A stretch of DNA of 64,000 nucleotides, from positions 14,596,993 to 14,660,992 of the forward strand of contig NC_064236.1 of assembly GCF_023101765.2 (NCBI RefSeq). The letters run 5' to 3'. The notes beneath the pieces are model-generated. The model made no database searches. It saw only the letters and a list, made by a program, of their open reading frames with translations, and was not told the origin of the DNA. Shown piece after piece: positions 23,086-36,637 of the stretch. The number at the start of each line of letters is the position of its first letter. Within the stretch, counting starts at the first letter, position 1. A program made the translations under genes and the position numbers. Source of the stretch: Spodoptera frugiperda. Lineage: Eukaryota > Arthropoda > Insecta > Lepidoptera > Noctuidae.

Positions 23086-23192
23086 GCCGCACTCAGTCAT
23101 TTAATGGTTACTTAATCCGGTCCTTAGCAATTGTTGTCCGAACTAAATGTCGTTACTAAGGAATAGGCTAAGTAATAATTAAATGATTCAGT
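23086..23192. mobile_element. Short MITE, copy 2 of the three-copy family
   Basis: GCCGCACTCAGTCATTTAAT at the left, GTTACTTAATCCGGTCCTTA next, then TTACTAAGGAATAG and AAGTAATAATTAAATGA at the right, as in the copy at 4216-4332 but inverted. Confidence 0.7.
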
Positions 23193-24049
23193 AAATCTGA
23201 AATCTTCAGTTTAATTCTCTTGTGTAACTACACAAGCATAAATATATATTAAATGTTCATAGAAATATAAAAAACAAACTTCTTTCATATATCTATGTAA
23301 ATGTTACTTATAACGAGAAAAGAATAAAAATAGTCCTGAGACTTATAAAGTGCCTAGATCGTTACCCACTTTGAAAGAGTACCTCTTAAAGAAACCCTAA
23401 AAATGTAGTTTGTATGTCTTCACTTAACAGATAATTAAGTTTTAAAATATTCTATCTGAAATTAATGAACCACAAAAAATACCTCGCTTCGAATTAAATC
23501 TTCTAGGTCTTAAAACTAATGCTATTTATTTGTATGTAGTCACTTAGTATACAGGATAACATATTAATATAATTAAAATACATAGGTACCACATATTATT
23601 CCTGTTGGAATTTTTCTCTGCAAATCTGCGACAGTTAAAGTATTTTGAACACAAGTTACAAAATAAAATATTATAATTAGGTACACAAAAATTTACTAGG
23701 CTAATTCTCTGCTCCTAAGATTTATAAGATTACAATTTATTTAAAACCTAATCCCAGTATAGTACGCAACTATTTCTGCCCTGGTTTCTTTTAGTCCTAC
23801 AAAGAAAGTTTTAAATAACAAAGAAACAATCGATCGGCTGTAGCACAAAGCCCTGCTAAGCCTCAGTACTTACACAAGTTGACATCTTATCTATTCTTAG
23901 TTCTGAATAAATATTTTAGTTTAAAGTTAAACAAAATATCGCCTACAACATTAAAACTCTGTGAATATCGCTAGTTCGAGGTTAAATTCACTTTTAATAT
24001 TGTTAGATATATTTATATTTAAAATATAAGTTTCACAATACTGTTACAT

Positions 24050-24165
24050 TATCAGCCTATAAGTGACCACTGCTAATGAAGGGCCTCTTCTTACACGGAG
24101 AAGGTTTGAGCATTAATCACCACGCTTGCTCAATGCGGGATGGCAATTTCAAACTTATAATTAGT
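24050..24165. repeat. Lepidopteran non-LTR 3' relic
   Basis: Includes cctcttcttacacggagaag, gtttgagcattaatcaccac and gcttgctcaatgcggg, a block I recognise as common across moth genomes. No coding frame remains. Confidence 0.55.
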
Positions 24166-25621
24166 TACTATAATCCCAGGTTTCCTCACTGTCAGTGGTG
24201 TCTAAATAATCTATGAAAGTACATATAACTCGAAAGAAGTCACATTGGTATTTGTCGTTGGAAGGTTTAGAAACCGCACTATCATGCATAAGAAGCGGAC
24301 GTTTTAAATCTTCGGGCTACTACGACATTTAATTTATGCGGAATACTTATTTCCACGATTGTGGACTCTATAACTACTATACACATTAATACTTTTTTCA
24401 ACATATTGATTGTATTCTGGCTTTTGAAAAACGGCAGTTCGCACTTGTTTGCAATTGCTACTCGACCTCTAGACCTAATATTATTTTGTGGCAAACAAAA
24501 ACAATAATAGAAGTTTACTTATGAGAAATAACACATCGACAGCTATCAGAAAATACAGGCGGCCATTTTAAAAGGCTATGGATTACAGATTACATTAAGC
24601 TGCAAGTATTAATAAGGCCTATCTGATTAGTAATACAGTCTTAATTGCGAACTTAAAAGAAAGATGATAAGCACTAAGATTTTATTGAGAGAACCTAAGG
24701 ATTTTGCCCACGATAGTTATGAATACCGTGATTAAATTTTTCTTTAATAAACACATTACTTGCATATAAAACTCAATTAGAATGTTTTAAAACCGTAACG
24801 TGATTAATCGTAGAATTATATAGATAGCCTACTATCGCGGTTAATTACAAAAGGAGTTAGTAGAGACCTAATAGGTCTAATTTTATTGAGGCATAATGAT
24901 TAAAACATTTTTATGTTCCTTATTATGATTTATTTACTACGGGGCTTGTAGATTTGTGATATTAGTTTATTGACAGACATTAAAAATATAACTGATTAAT
25001 TTTCTTTTCATCATACAGATTTAATACTTAACCCGACCCGGCAATAGAACCCGAGATTTGCTCGGCCGTCAGTCTGTTGTGCCGATGAGGAAGTCAGATT
25101 AAAAAAAAATATCATTATTTTTTAGTAAAGTAAATTCTAAAATAAATATAGTCTTATTGAAAACTACGGACTAGAATATAAAAATATTCTCGGAACATTT
25201 TTATCTTTGAAACGGCAATTGTTAGAATCATAGATAAAATGGAAAAAATCATATTTTAATAATGATGAATTTTTTACAGAACCTCAAAAAGCTATCTACT
25301 TGAATGTGAAAATAGAAAATGTTCTTTTTACTAAATATAAAGGTTAGCAAACGTATATACCTTTTTCCATGAAACGTGACTGAAACTGTAACTGAACATT
25401 AAATAGAGCAGCTTAGCATTCAACTCGATACTGAAATTATCACTGTAAATATGGAAGAATAAATTTAATGTTAAATTTTATTTCGAAATCTGAAACATGT
25501 TAAATGCAATTCATTTTCATTTCATAATGTAATTTGGTTTTTTCAGCCTTTAAGTAAAACGTCCGCGTTTCAGTTATTGGTTTTATATCTAGGTATATTT
25601 TAATAATATTATAGAAATAGT

Positions 25622-25672
25622 GTTTTTTTTGAGGGGGCATAATCATCCAATGACTTCTCTCGCATTGGGATA
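25622..25672 (-). repeat. R1-type 3' tail fragment
   Basis: A T-run followed by gagggggcataatcatccaa tgacttctctcgcattggga, the inverse of the R1 3' end. Confidence 0.55.
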
Positions 25673-25871
25673 GACGTAGTGTAGTTAAGGTCTAATATAT
25701 GAAAAATGCTGCAGAGGTATTGAACCGTATGGTCATAGAGTAATAGGAGAATAGAGTACAATTATTAGGTACCACTGTTACTCTTTACGTGGGTGCAGTC
25801 ATAACCGATATAAAGATTTCTAACTTGAAGAACACCGGCTAGCGCCTCTCTGTTGAACATGCACCTTTTAG

Positions 25872-25947
25872 ACTGCAATCTCCAATTCGTATGCCAAGCG
25901 TGGAGATTATGGTAAACCCTCTTATGTAGAGGAGGCCTATAGGATCG
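25872..25947 (+). repeat. RTE-like non-LTR 3' end relic, copy 2
   Basis: CAATCTCCAATTCGTATGCC, AAGCGTGGAGATTATGG and TAGAGGAGGCCTATAG match copy 1 at 22.95 kb. Confidence 0.55.
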
Positions 25948-26591
25948 TTATTCGATATGTGAATACATGACAGATCAAGTCATACCATTATTAAATAAAA
26001 TTATCACTTATAGGTTCCACTCGTTCGATCGCATTCTATCTTTAAAAATTCAAATACTAAAATCCGATGGTTTTAGTAAATACTAAGTCGTATACATAAA
26101 ACAGTGAACAGATAAAATTATATTAATATAATAATGTTCATTGTACTTGGTTCTACAAGCGAAATGAAAATATTCTCTCTATAATAAAGTCTTATTGAAA
26201 ATGACTTTTTTGTAATAAAATTGCACTTCGTAGGTGTAATTAAAATGGCTCCCGATTTTAATCCTCGCGCTTGTTTTGAGATAGACATTTTACATGTAAT
26301 TAGTGGTCATAATACAAACATAGGTTATTTTGTACTAAATGTAGTTATCGTTCAACTCAATTCCGTACTGAATACTCGATGCATTTATGTTCGGGATTTA
26401 TAACGCTACTAGCGATTGAACGCGGCGTTGTTCGCGTGATTTAAATACACTGCTATCTTATATTTTGAGGAATTAAAATTAATATAATCAGTTTATTAAT
26501 TTTATCTTGATTATAATCTACTATTTAAACAAACATTATTTGGGTATTTTTAGCGATTTTAGCGAGGTTACGCTTGATCGACCAATCTATT

Positions 26592-26740
26592 GTCAGCGGC
26601 TTCACCCGCGTATTAGAAGAAAATAATTCTACAGGAACGTTATACATCGAAAAATTGTAGTTATTTATTAATTCAGACTACAATCAATTTCTGAGCTAAA
26701 TTCCATTCCAATCCAATCAGCCGTTTTAGCGTGAATAAAA
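26592..26740 (-). repeat. Relic of the 22.2-kb repeat family, inverted
   Basis: gcggcttcacccgcg at the left and caatcagccgttttagcgtg at the right are the inverse of the family's two ends. Confidence 0.45.
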
Positions 26741-26744
26741 AAAA

Positions 26745-29700
26745 TGAACATTCAGACTCTCACATTTTAACTTTAGTATGAGCTTTTGTAGACCGTGTGA
26801 TGCTCTAATTGTGGTTCGCTTGCAGTCTAATTATTTACAACCTAATTAAAATCGAAATTGTGCTCATTTGATAGTCATTAGCAACAATATTCCTTTGTTA
26901 GATCCAGTTTTGCGGTGTGGGGCAGCGCTTAGTTGCAAACTATATAGTTGAAGTACACATACAATTAGTTGAACTAAATAGGAACTTAACATAGATGTTT
27001 TGGTTTAGTATATTATATAAACATTTTTGTAGTGTGGACTACGGTAGTCTGATGCTTTTTCATGTTGTTTTTATAAATAAAATATGCGATCAAAGTTGTG
27101 TTTTACACTTTTCTTGCCCCAGAGGCCGGTCCGTCGGAACTTTAAAAACTCTTATACCTATTAAAACTGAAGAAAATTATAAAGTTTGAAGATTTTTTTT
27201 ACTATTTTGTTTTTGTTTTATCGTCAATAATTAAAATTATTTTATATAATTAAACAATAGTGTGAGTAACTACCTAAATAAAATTAAGTAATTAATTTGT
27301 GAATACGATAATAATAATTTAGGAATTTTATTACATATTTTTATTTTATATACCTTTTCCTTTAAAGCCGTTATTTATACTCGTATAGGTATGTAAACAT
27401 CTAGACGCGTAAAGTTCGTTATTTCAATTATTTATAGAACCTTTAGTTCAATGAGGAAAATGTTATGTTATTAATAATTACATATTGACTTTTATGATAC
27501 GAAATACGTTAGAAACAAATAAATTTATCCTCCGATATGATTCTAATTCATGAACAATGTACGCAAATTAGTATTTGGTGACTCGATACTTGTGTTATGT
27601 CCTTATGTTTTTACTGCTATTGGTTTGATATGGCGTACGAGAATATTTACGGTAAATATGTGTATTGTAACCGCATTTCTTACATTAGATTGCTTTGAGT
27701 ATTTGCAGTTTTGTCAACGAATAAATTTAATATGGTGTCGAGGAAAGAAAGACTTTATTTTAATAAAATGTGTTGGGACACAGTTTTTGTATAAGCCTAC
27801 TTTTTATGTGATACGCCTGTAAATGAACATATAGATCATCTAAGTAAGTAAAAGTACGCAATGGTTGTAGCAAAATAAATTACATTTTAATGTAAGTATC
27901 TACAATTTATACCTAAAGGAAGTTAAACTAAAACCAGACTAAGAAAGTTCTGTTCTGTAAAAGTATGAAACAAAAAAACATTGTATAAATTTAAAACATA
28001 TTCTTATTGAGGTTCCGATGGTCTCTTTTTTACATTACTGTAGTCGGGTACGGTCGGTATCCAAATATTAAATGATTCTTTAGCATTTTAGACTACATAA
28101 GAATTATTACAAAAGAAGGTTACATAAGACCCGTAGTATGAAACACAATGTGTTTCATTAACACTGGCCCCTTCAACTCAAATCAATACAAATCGATCAC
28201 TCTACACTGTCAATGTATCTGTATAGATAAAGGGAGTTAAAAGTATGTTCCGACTCAATTTTTTTAGGAATTTGGGAAGTCATTACTAAGCGCTAAATAC
28301 CCATTAAAACTAAACAAAATAACAAGTTATGCGCAGTACGTAATATAATCAATATTTGTATTGCATAATGTGGTCAGACAATACCCGGCCTAGCTCTAAA
28401 TCTTTGCGATAACTGAGATATGACCTCACCTTACTGAACTACTTGACCTATAGATTATCAACGTCTAGACGTGCAAAAATCATTCATACGAACTAAACAA
28501 AGTCTTTTCGTAGAATTAATCAATAGATGGAGTAGTTTTTCTCTGTATGATGTGAATTTTTTCAAACACATGGGTATCCATCCCATGACGTACCTATTTG
28601 GTGTTGCTTTTCAGTGTAAATACGGTCTTGTAAAAGAAAACTGTTTTCTAACTTGTGTATAAAAAGTAATAGAATATAGTCATTTTATGAACTTCGCTAT
28701 TTATAACTCAAGATCGGCTGCTCTTTTCCAAATATGTTTAGCAGAATAACTATTGAGACTACGAAACAGACATTGACAATAATTTCAAAGAAAATTTCAT
28801 TAAAATATTTAACATAATACACAGAAAGACTTTACGAAATTCGCCTAACAGTATTTAATACTAAACATTATTCCTTAATTGTACTGACGACCCCAAGACG
28901 GGGAAGCTTCACAGTCTTGTAGATACAGTAGGTATATTTGTATCTATGTGGCTTTAAGGCCGAGCCTTCTCGAGGAGGGAGGGGAGTGAAAAGATCTTTG
29001 GGATTTAGTGAAAGGGATGGGTTGCTACCCCCTAGCGTAATAACGTGCTAGTAAAAATAAACTGCAACGGATCAAGGAAGGTTGCCCAGCCAGCACTTGG
29101 GACATAATGTACTAATAAAGGAGGTTCTTAGACGGTCGTAAGCTAATATTTCTTAACGGTATGGTTCATTTTGTGGGCAAGAGATTGGCGCATCCTTACG
29201 TAATGAGGCTTATTGCTCCATGAACAGACACCGCCCAAATTCTAATTTCTGTTCGTAATAGATTTTCAACCTTAGTATTTAGAGATAAAAATTAAAATGT
29301 ATTGATGGTTAAGGGTAGCTTGATGTGATAGAGTCTATATCAGAGTGAAAAATGTACGCAGTTCGCTTTTACCGTCCTCTATCTATCAATATATTTAATA
29401 ATTTGGCCGGGTTCGAGTTTTATTGAAAGCGCAGGCATGGCTGCAGGGTTATTATATTTGCAAGCATTTGTTCGATGCGAAACGAGATGGAGCCACTAGT
29501 GCTGGAAGTAAAGCGTTTACAAATATTTCGTGTTTGTGTTATAATATAATATTTTGTACAGCTGATAGGTGTGTCCTATCAACTAAATGAATTATGACTT
29601 TTAGCAACGTCTTTATATCGTGGGGTAGGCAGATATCTCTTTCAAACTATATACAACTATTAAAATCCTTAGATTTTCCCAAGGAGCTTTCCATAGTTCA

Positions 29701-30840
29701 TAATAACAACGAAGGATTATAAAGTAGATGGTTAACAAAACTACATAATTAAGATAACATAACATTTTAATACGTAACAAACTAACATATTCTCCCGACT
29801 TAAGCTTAGCTCTTAAAATAAACATTACTACAATATATTACGACCTTTATAAGTCGGTTAATTACGCTTCTACAAAGTTAAAGGGGTGGGAGTGGGGGAG
29901 CCCCTTTTTCGGGTGGTCGGAGAAGGGCGTTTCCGATTTCTGGGCCTTCGGTTCAAGGGCTCCAGTTTAAGTTCAGCAATACTTACAAGTTATTTTACAA
30001 CTAAGTTATTTTTAGCTTTCATTATATAAATTCTTAAAATTCTTCATAATAAAATTCTTCTTCATCGATCTGTTTATTTACAGCGATTGTGTTTGTTTTG
30101 AATATTAACATTGATTTTAGCGTTTAATTTTAATGTCCTATATAGGTAATATTATGCTTCTTATTCTTTAATGTGGAAGAAATGAACTTAAATTATACAT
30201 ATTAGTGACTCTTTTCTATACTGATTTAGTCTTAGTCATAGACTCACAAAAGTAGGTATAATACAAATGAATACTAATTTATTTAGTCACACTGAAGCTC
30301 ATCATTTTATACAAGAACAGGATGAAAAGACTATAAAGTAGATAGTATACATAGTTATATTATAATCATACTATTTTTAACTGCAATTTTAATATTAAAT
30401 AGACACCAGCAAAATAACATGCAACTGTTATTTTTATAATTCGCTATTTATATGAATTAGCCGCTAGGAAACTATTTTTTGATGGTCGGTCGTTTGTTTT
30501 ATGAATAATGATCTACTTATAGTTCTGTTTGCACGTGGTTGTGGACTGTTTGCCTAGATACATACGTAATTAATATGTATATCAAGCGATATTGCAACTT
30601 AGTAAATACATATAATGTTGTAACAAAATGGTGCCAAAACCAGGGTCTACACACAAAGATACTCATAAATTATGTAATTCCTAAACTTAGGACCTTTAGT
30701 TCAACAGTCACATTTGCGGTCAGTCAACCAACGATGTAGTTTAAAAATCAGAAAATAATCACAAATGTTGCCTGAAACAGGTGTTTCTTTAGAATAGCTG
30801 TTATAGTCAAGCTTCTTAATATTGCAATGGAAACGATTGT
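26745..30840. other. AT-rich non-coding stretch
   Basis: No recognisable exon or element. A small palindrome sits at 28138-28158 and a G-rich patch at 29880-29935. The GC-richer stretch 28890-29230 (gaggagggaggggagtg) may be an old repeat but I cannot name it. Confidence 0.5.
29880..29935 (+). other. G-rich patch with hairpin and quadruplex potential
   Basis: AAAGGGGTGGGAGTGGGGGA is followed by GCCCCTTTTTCGGGTGG. AAAGGGG can pair with CCCCTTT, or the four G-runs could fold as a quadruplex. Confidence 0.4.
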
Positions 30841-30849
30841 ATATCTATA

Positions 30850-31046
30850 ATACAAAAATAGGTCGGGTTTTCCTTCCTGACGTTATAACTCCAGAACGCA
30901 CGAACCGAATTCCACGGTTTTGCATTCGTAAAAAGGTCTTGGGCTCCGTGAGGTTTGTAGCAAAGAAAATTCAGGATTCAAAAGAAAAGCAGTAAAACAG
31001 GGAAAATCATTGGTGGCGAAACGGAGTTCGCTGGGTTTGCTAGTAA
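30850..31046 (+). repeat. Common lepidopteran dispersed repeat
   Basis: gggttttccttcctgacgtt, ccgaattccacggttttgca, gggctccgtgaggtttgtag, caggattcaaaagaaaagca and the end gggtttgCTAGT are recognisable from memory as a frequent moth repeat. The class is uncertain. Confidence 0.55.
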
Positions 31047-31101
31047 ATGTATAAAATAGAATGTCTACAGCATTAATATTAACGATAGAGTATATCTCAT
31101 T

Positions 31102-31290
31102 TGTAGGAGGCCTGTCTCCCTCATAGTGAGGGGTCTGCTTAGTACATTGTATATATAAGGGGTCGACGCCTCGTTGTGGGCGGTAAGTGTGAGCTTAGGA
31201 GTGTTCTATCCACTTCTAATGCTCATAAATAAACTTTATATAACGTTATTCGCGTAAAATTTAGAAACCTGCTCTTATTTCTCGATGCTG
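31102..31290 (+). repeat. Possible solo LTR fragment
   Basis: Starts TGTAGGAGGCCTGTCTCCCT and contains a TATATAAGGGG box at about 31153 and AATAAA at 31228-31233, the order expected in an LTR promoter-poly(A) unit. No matching second LTR, internal region or clear target duplication was found. Confidence 0.3.
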
Positions 31291-33122
31291 TAGGAATATT
31301 AGGATACAAAAAAATATATTTGAAAAGTAAGGTTTCCAATGGCGATAGAATTTTTTCAAATCGGTTTAGTATATTCGGAGTTCTTGTAATGTATATAGAC
31401 AATCACAATCATTACTCTATCTAATATTGGTAGTGGTTTCCTACATAGCAGTTTATACACTATGCAGCCATTTTTCTTCCTAGGCTCAGGGAATTCTTTA
31501 TTTTTTTCATCAACAAATTGTTATTCAACTGCCGCGACACAGAAAAAAACATAGCATATATGTGCACAAAAGTTTTAGTGAAAAAATTAAAAGGAACCAT
31601 AATAAATTAGATTATATACATGTAGGTATGTTATTTTTTCAAATGGCAACAGTTCTTAATGTTGTGATAACATCGAAGCAGGTTTTTATAAGTGTCGACT
31701 GGCCAAATGATGCCATGTCGACCAGGTGATATAAATACGTTATTTCTATGTTGAAATATTGCTTTATATATGTCATAAAATTCTTAACCTATATATCAGG
31801 TGAATACACCTGATAATAACCAATAGGTTATGATATTTTTATTTATCGTTATTTTAGTTTGAAATATTCGCAGTCTAAGAATCTAAGAAAACGAACAGTG
31901 TCTTGCTGTTGTTGCCTGTTAAGTTTCTAGTAGATGTTGGACTATCCGAGCAACACGGTAACATTACGTAACTATATGTAACGTATGTAGCTTATAGCGC
32001 TCGTTTGTTTTTTTATTTTGTCAAATGTAGCTGACCGTCGTACTGTTGATATTATTGTCAATTTTAGCTTAATTATAATTATGTTGATGGTACTTTATTT
32101 GTTGTAAGTTAGACAGTGTCTGTTCCATAGCCAACGATCTAAGGTCTTAGTGCCAACTTAATTCCTTGAATATATGCAAACATTCAGATATCTTAGAATT
32201 CAATATTTATACATATTTGAATATAATACGAACATTGTTTTATCTCGGGCCTTGAATTCCTAAGACTCAGCCCGAGCTTGTGGGCGATGTACCTACACTG
32301 ATGTACCTAAACTTACGGTTTATTTACTGTTCGTTAGTACAATCAATTTTTTCCTAAGAAAATTAATAAATTAAAGATATAATGACGTTTATAACGTAGC
32401 TGTAGTTTGATCAATTGATCCGATATTGCAGTCACCCACGACAAAGTTTTACGTTTGTTACGCAAAAAAATACCTTTATATCACCTATATAATATATAAT
32501 GGAAAACAAAAACATTTTCCTAACGTTCTTTAAAGGGGGATTAATCGCATTAATTAGTGAAGGAGATATCTCTTTTTCTGTTTGATAACAATTGATTAAT
32601 TCTAGTTTAACAAGCCTTATTAAGATGTTACGTTTAGGGGGAATTTAATGATGGTTTTGCTACCGGAGGAAAACATAATCCGTGTTTCAGACGCAAAGTA
32701 GGGTTAAGTCGGGTTCAGACGCAGCTACGGGGTACAAAAAACTTTTATTACGGCAGCCATTATTATTTAGGATTGTTCCTCGGATTTATTAAACAACGGA
32801 ATTGGTGTATTAATTCTTTTTCTTTTTGTTAATTGAGCGCTTTTTTCTAAGCGATTTTGAGAGTGCTGTGTTGTTATTTATAATTTGTTGTACAAAAAGT
32901 ATTGTGTGTAACTTGTAGATATAAACAACTGTATTGAAAATGCACCGTGAAATTAGTTGTATTACAAATGTTAAAATGGTCTTCGAAAGTTCGTGTACAA
33001 AAGACTATTGTTAGTAGAATACGTAATGCTACGGAGATACAGCTCGAGTAAAGAGGGGCGTTTTGAAGAATCGACCTCCCCAAGACTGAATTTGTCATTT
33101 AAGAATTTTATTGTTGTTTCAG

Positions 33123-33445
33123 CAACAAAGTGAGAGATATCTAACGTCGGCGTACGAGGGGGGCGGCGACTTGTCCCCTGTCGCGCCCGCGACGTCCCCT
33201 GGCTCACCGCGTGACTGCACTTCGTGTCGGAAGAGGGAACCCCCGGACGAAACGCCCCAACCTCCCCCTGAAGACGCTTGTGCCGGCTGCGGCGGCCGTA
33301 TCACCGACAGATACTACCTTCTGGCACTAGAGCGCCGCTGGCATACTCCCTGCCTCAAATGCTGCGAGTGTAAAATGCCCCTTGACTCAGAACAACGGTG
33401 CTACGCCAGAGACAGCAACATATTCTGCAAAAATGATTATTTCAG
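33123..33445 (+). CDS. ap: Apterous/Lhx2/9-type LIM-homeobox gene, internal exon with LIM domain 1
   Basis: Exon between attgttgtttcag and ttcag/gtaagt, open throughout, phase 0 at the start and two bases into a codon at the end. Of 107 full residues, the first 52 are low-complexity and rich in Pro, Ser and Gly, with a C-x2-C pair (residues 32-35). LIM domain 1 follows with zinc ligands C53, C56, H74, C77, then C80, C83, C102 and D105. The text CAGCGGRITDRYYLLALERR and C-K-N-D-Y-F is typical of the apterous/Lhx2/Lhx9 group. These nuclear factors set dorsal identity in insect wings and work with the cofactor Chip/Ldb. LIM2 and the homeodomain were not found in the window. Insects can carry two apterous paralogues (A and B); I cannot tell which this is. 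The exon is far more GC-rich than its flanks. Confidence 0.88.
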
Positions 33446-35182
33446 GTAAGTTCCTCTTTTTACCGAACCGAACCGCAGACCTTTTTTGTAGTAGGTAATA
33501 CAGCGCCAATCGAGTCTAGAAAGCTTAATGTCAAATTAGGGAAAGTTACAATTTCACAATTTTAGAATCACCTCGAGCATGAAAATGACGCGAAAAATAC
33601 TAGAACATAACGTTTTTAAAATAATTTATTCATAAAGTTTTCCCCGGCGCCGCTCCAGTGAAATAATATTATAAAATTAACTAACTACACTTGACTTAAT
33701 TACATTTTGAAATCCTCGAGGGCAATTTCGCTCTCATAAAATCTTAAATAAAACCTACCGACGTTCTAAAGTTATGATCAAAAGAAACATTTATGGAAAC
33801 AACACGTGTAACTGTCATTTGTATAAAATTTATGTTCGTTACGTTAATTTAGTGTACATTGAGTGTGCGACAACTATAGCGCTCTCTCTGCTTGTTATTG
33901 AAACGACAATGCACCTCGTACATTGCGATAATTATGAGCGTCGTAATTATATCAACGCTTTGAGCGTTCGCATCGTGAGTGGTATTTAAAATATATGAAT
34001 GGAGTTCTGGTTGCGGGCTGAGAACGTACGTTGTTCGTGTTTTAACTGCAAATATTGGATTGGATAGTACCTTCTTCAATAATAAAAATAATTACACTAC
34101 TTGGGAATTGGAACGAATGATGACTGAGCACGGCAAGAGATTGTTATTTTCGAGAGATACGAGATGATTGTTTATTATTTGAAGACGAATAATTATCCAT
34201 CCTTTTTAATTACGATTTGTTCAAACGACATTCAGTACACTCTTGATCTTTTTAATATCGTAGCGTACTGTGGTTGCTGTACCCATTGAACAAACGTGTG
34301 AGCTGGTTATATACACATCATTTAATGGTGTTTATTTAAAAAGATAATATTCAGCAAAACATCTTAAGAAAGTTGTGGAAAGAGGAACATGGCCAAGATC
34401 TATAAGGAAAACATAAGAAAAAATAAAATGAAAATAGTATCAAGAAAACTCCTACTTAAATGGTAAAATCGTGGGCGGGAAGCCAGACACACTGAGTCAA
34501 GGATATTGGGTTATTCATACTACGAGCAAAATAAAGGTTGCATTTCAACAAGATTCAAAGTACAATGCCAACGTTGGATACAGGTAAAATATTTGTATAG
34601 TAAAATCTAATGCAACCGTTCTTTTAGGTGCACTTATTTTATGTGACATCAACTTTTTCAGAAGTAACAAAGTTTATATGCCACCAGGTTTATATGGTAA
34701 GCGATCACCGTAGCTAACTGAACTGCAATACCTTAGACATCATAAGTGCTTTGTCGACTATACATTTTAAAATCATTCTTTTGTGACAACCCTTTTGCCA
34801 TAAATAGGACACAATTTTAGCTCCTGTACTAAATTTAGTATTCAAGTAATAAATAACTTGAAATTACAGAAATACGTAAACAAATCTTAACAATATTTAA
34901 CATTCGACTATAAAATAGTCTCATGTTTTTACTTTGAAACAAGATCATGTACAATCTAATGAATCACGAGATTGTTCTCTCACATTTACAGCTTGTGTAT
35001 GATTTTCCGAGAAACTTGATATAGTAATTAAACGCTCTCCTGGTGTTTCTGGAAGTATTGAACGGTAGGCTTATACGACTTCTATAATAACCGCGATTTT
35101 AATAATATTATATTACACACTACTGGACTATCAGTCTCCTTAACCTGACATTTACTTCCTAAAGACCTTTGCTGTAATCTTC

Positions 35183-35278
35183 ACGTCTAGCAGGCGGGTT
35201 GGAGATCGCAGTTTAAAGGATCAGGTTTATAAGAAAGCGCTGCTGCCAAAGTCAGTCAAATATGTTATTCCTCCGTTG
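35183..35278. repeat. Dispersed repeat, copy 2 (partner at 272-382)
   Basis: CAGGCGGGTTGGAGATCGCA, GTTTAAAGGATCAGGTTTAT and AAGCGCTGCTGCC match the copy near the left edge of the window. Confidence 0.6.
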
Positions 35279-36210
35279 ACTCCTACGATACCCATAGAAG
35301 GACTAGGGGTATTATATATCATAAACTATTATTATTTATTATTATTTAACCGGACCACTCCAAACAAAATCTTTTATTGTATGATATCTTTCATACTTTT
35401 AGATATTATTAAAAAGACAAAAATAAAGATAATTCTTATGTTATTTCATAAAATTATCTAAGCGTCGTCGGCTAAGATTGGTTATCATTTCGATTCTAGT
35501 TTAGAGTTAAGTTATGAATTTGTTGTAGGTTGAGGTATACAGTGTATGTAAAGCGATTAATGCTTTAAGAGAGTTTGTGTCGTAAAATTGTTTTGGATGC
35601 AGTTCAGTCGCTTATTTCTGAAAAATTATGATTGTGTAGGAGAATTAAATTTAGTAATGCTTCAAACTCATTTTGCGATTAAATTCATTTTGAAGCAATC
35701 TTCAAGATCCAATGATTAGACATAAAAAATCTTCATAGGTACCATTCCAAACAGTTGCATATTATATAATCTGCTTTTAAACTCTAATCACTAATAACTC
35801 CTGCTTCATCTACCGCTATCACTGTGGCCCACGGCCCAACTTCAATTAACATATTTATCGAGTCTTATATTCGTTACTTACCAGATTGAATTCCGGAGGT
35901 GTCGAAATACATTATGTATTTTAATTATTTCCCCTTCAATATTTATTATTTATCGAATGTCGGTTGGGAAAGTGCTAAACAACACTGATTTACACACTAT
36001 AATATTGTTTAATACATTTGCAACTAACGAATGGGGTGATTTAGTAATATTAAACTTATTGCGAATTCTGGTCAGTTAGGAATTCCAATAACATTTTATC
36101 CGATTATCTAAGACAAGACTTATCTGGAGTACATTTAGCCCTTGATATGCGTGCGTGGGAGTCAATAGTTACACACTAGACAATAAGTCAAAAGTAGTGT
36201 TAAATAAACT

Positions 36211-36330
36211 CTTACCTCCGTAGTCATATCAAATGGTTACTTAACCCAGACCTTAGAAATTGTTTTCAATACAAAATCCTTACTAAGAAATACTTAGTTT
36301 AAGTAAGAAACTACTTAAAAATCCAGTAGC
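36211..36330. mobile_element. Short MITE, copy 3 of the three-copy family
   Basis: GGTTACTTAACCCAGACCTT, AGAAATTGTTTTCAATACAA and CTTACTAAGAAATACTTAGT follow the core of the copy at 4216-4332. The terminal repeats are badly eroded. Confidence 0.65.
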
Positions 36331-36637
36331 TTACCCTGAAACTACTCCACTAATAATATAATAACTTTATTCAAATGAATATGAAAAATTTTAATCTCCT
36401 TGAGGTTTTTAGATAATTTTCTGGTCTAAAGGCTTAGATCTTATCTTTAGATTAAGAAAGAGTTTAATAGTGTTCCTGCCGAATACTGAGTATAATTTGT
36501 GGCAGTTTACATAATTAAATTAGCACACATTGTTTTATTTTTAATACATATTTAACTTATTTACATTCTTAGTTATATAGGTGCCCTTGAACTTGAACTG
36601 GTTCCTAGATCTTACTTAACTGGTTATGAGTTTGGTT

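Noticed and set aside
32874..33304. - strand frames around the LIM exon
   Set aside because: Antisense to a clear LIM domain; no similarity of their own.
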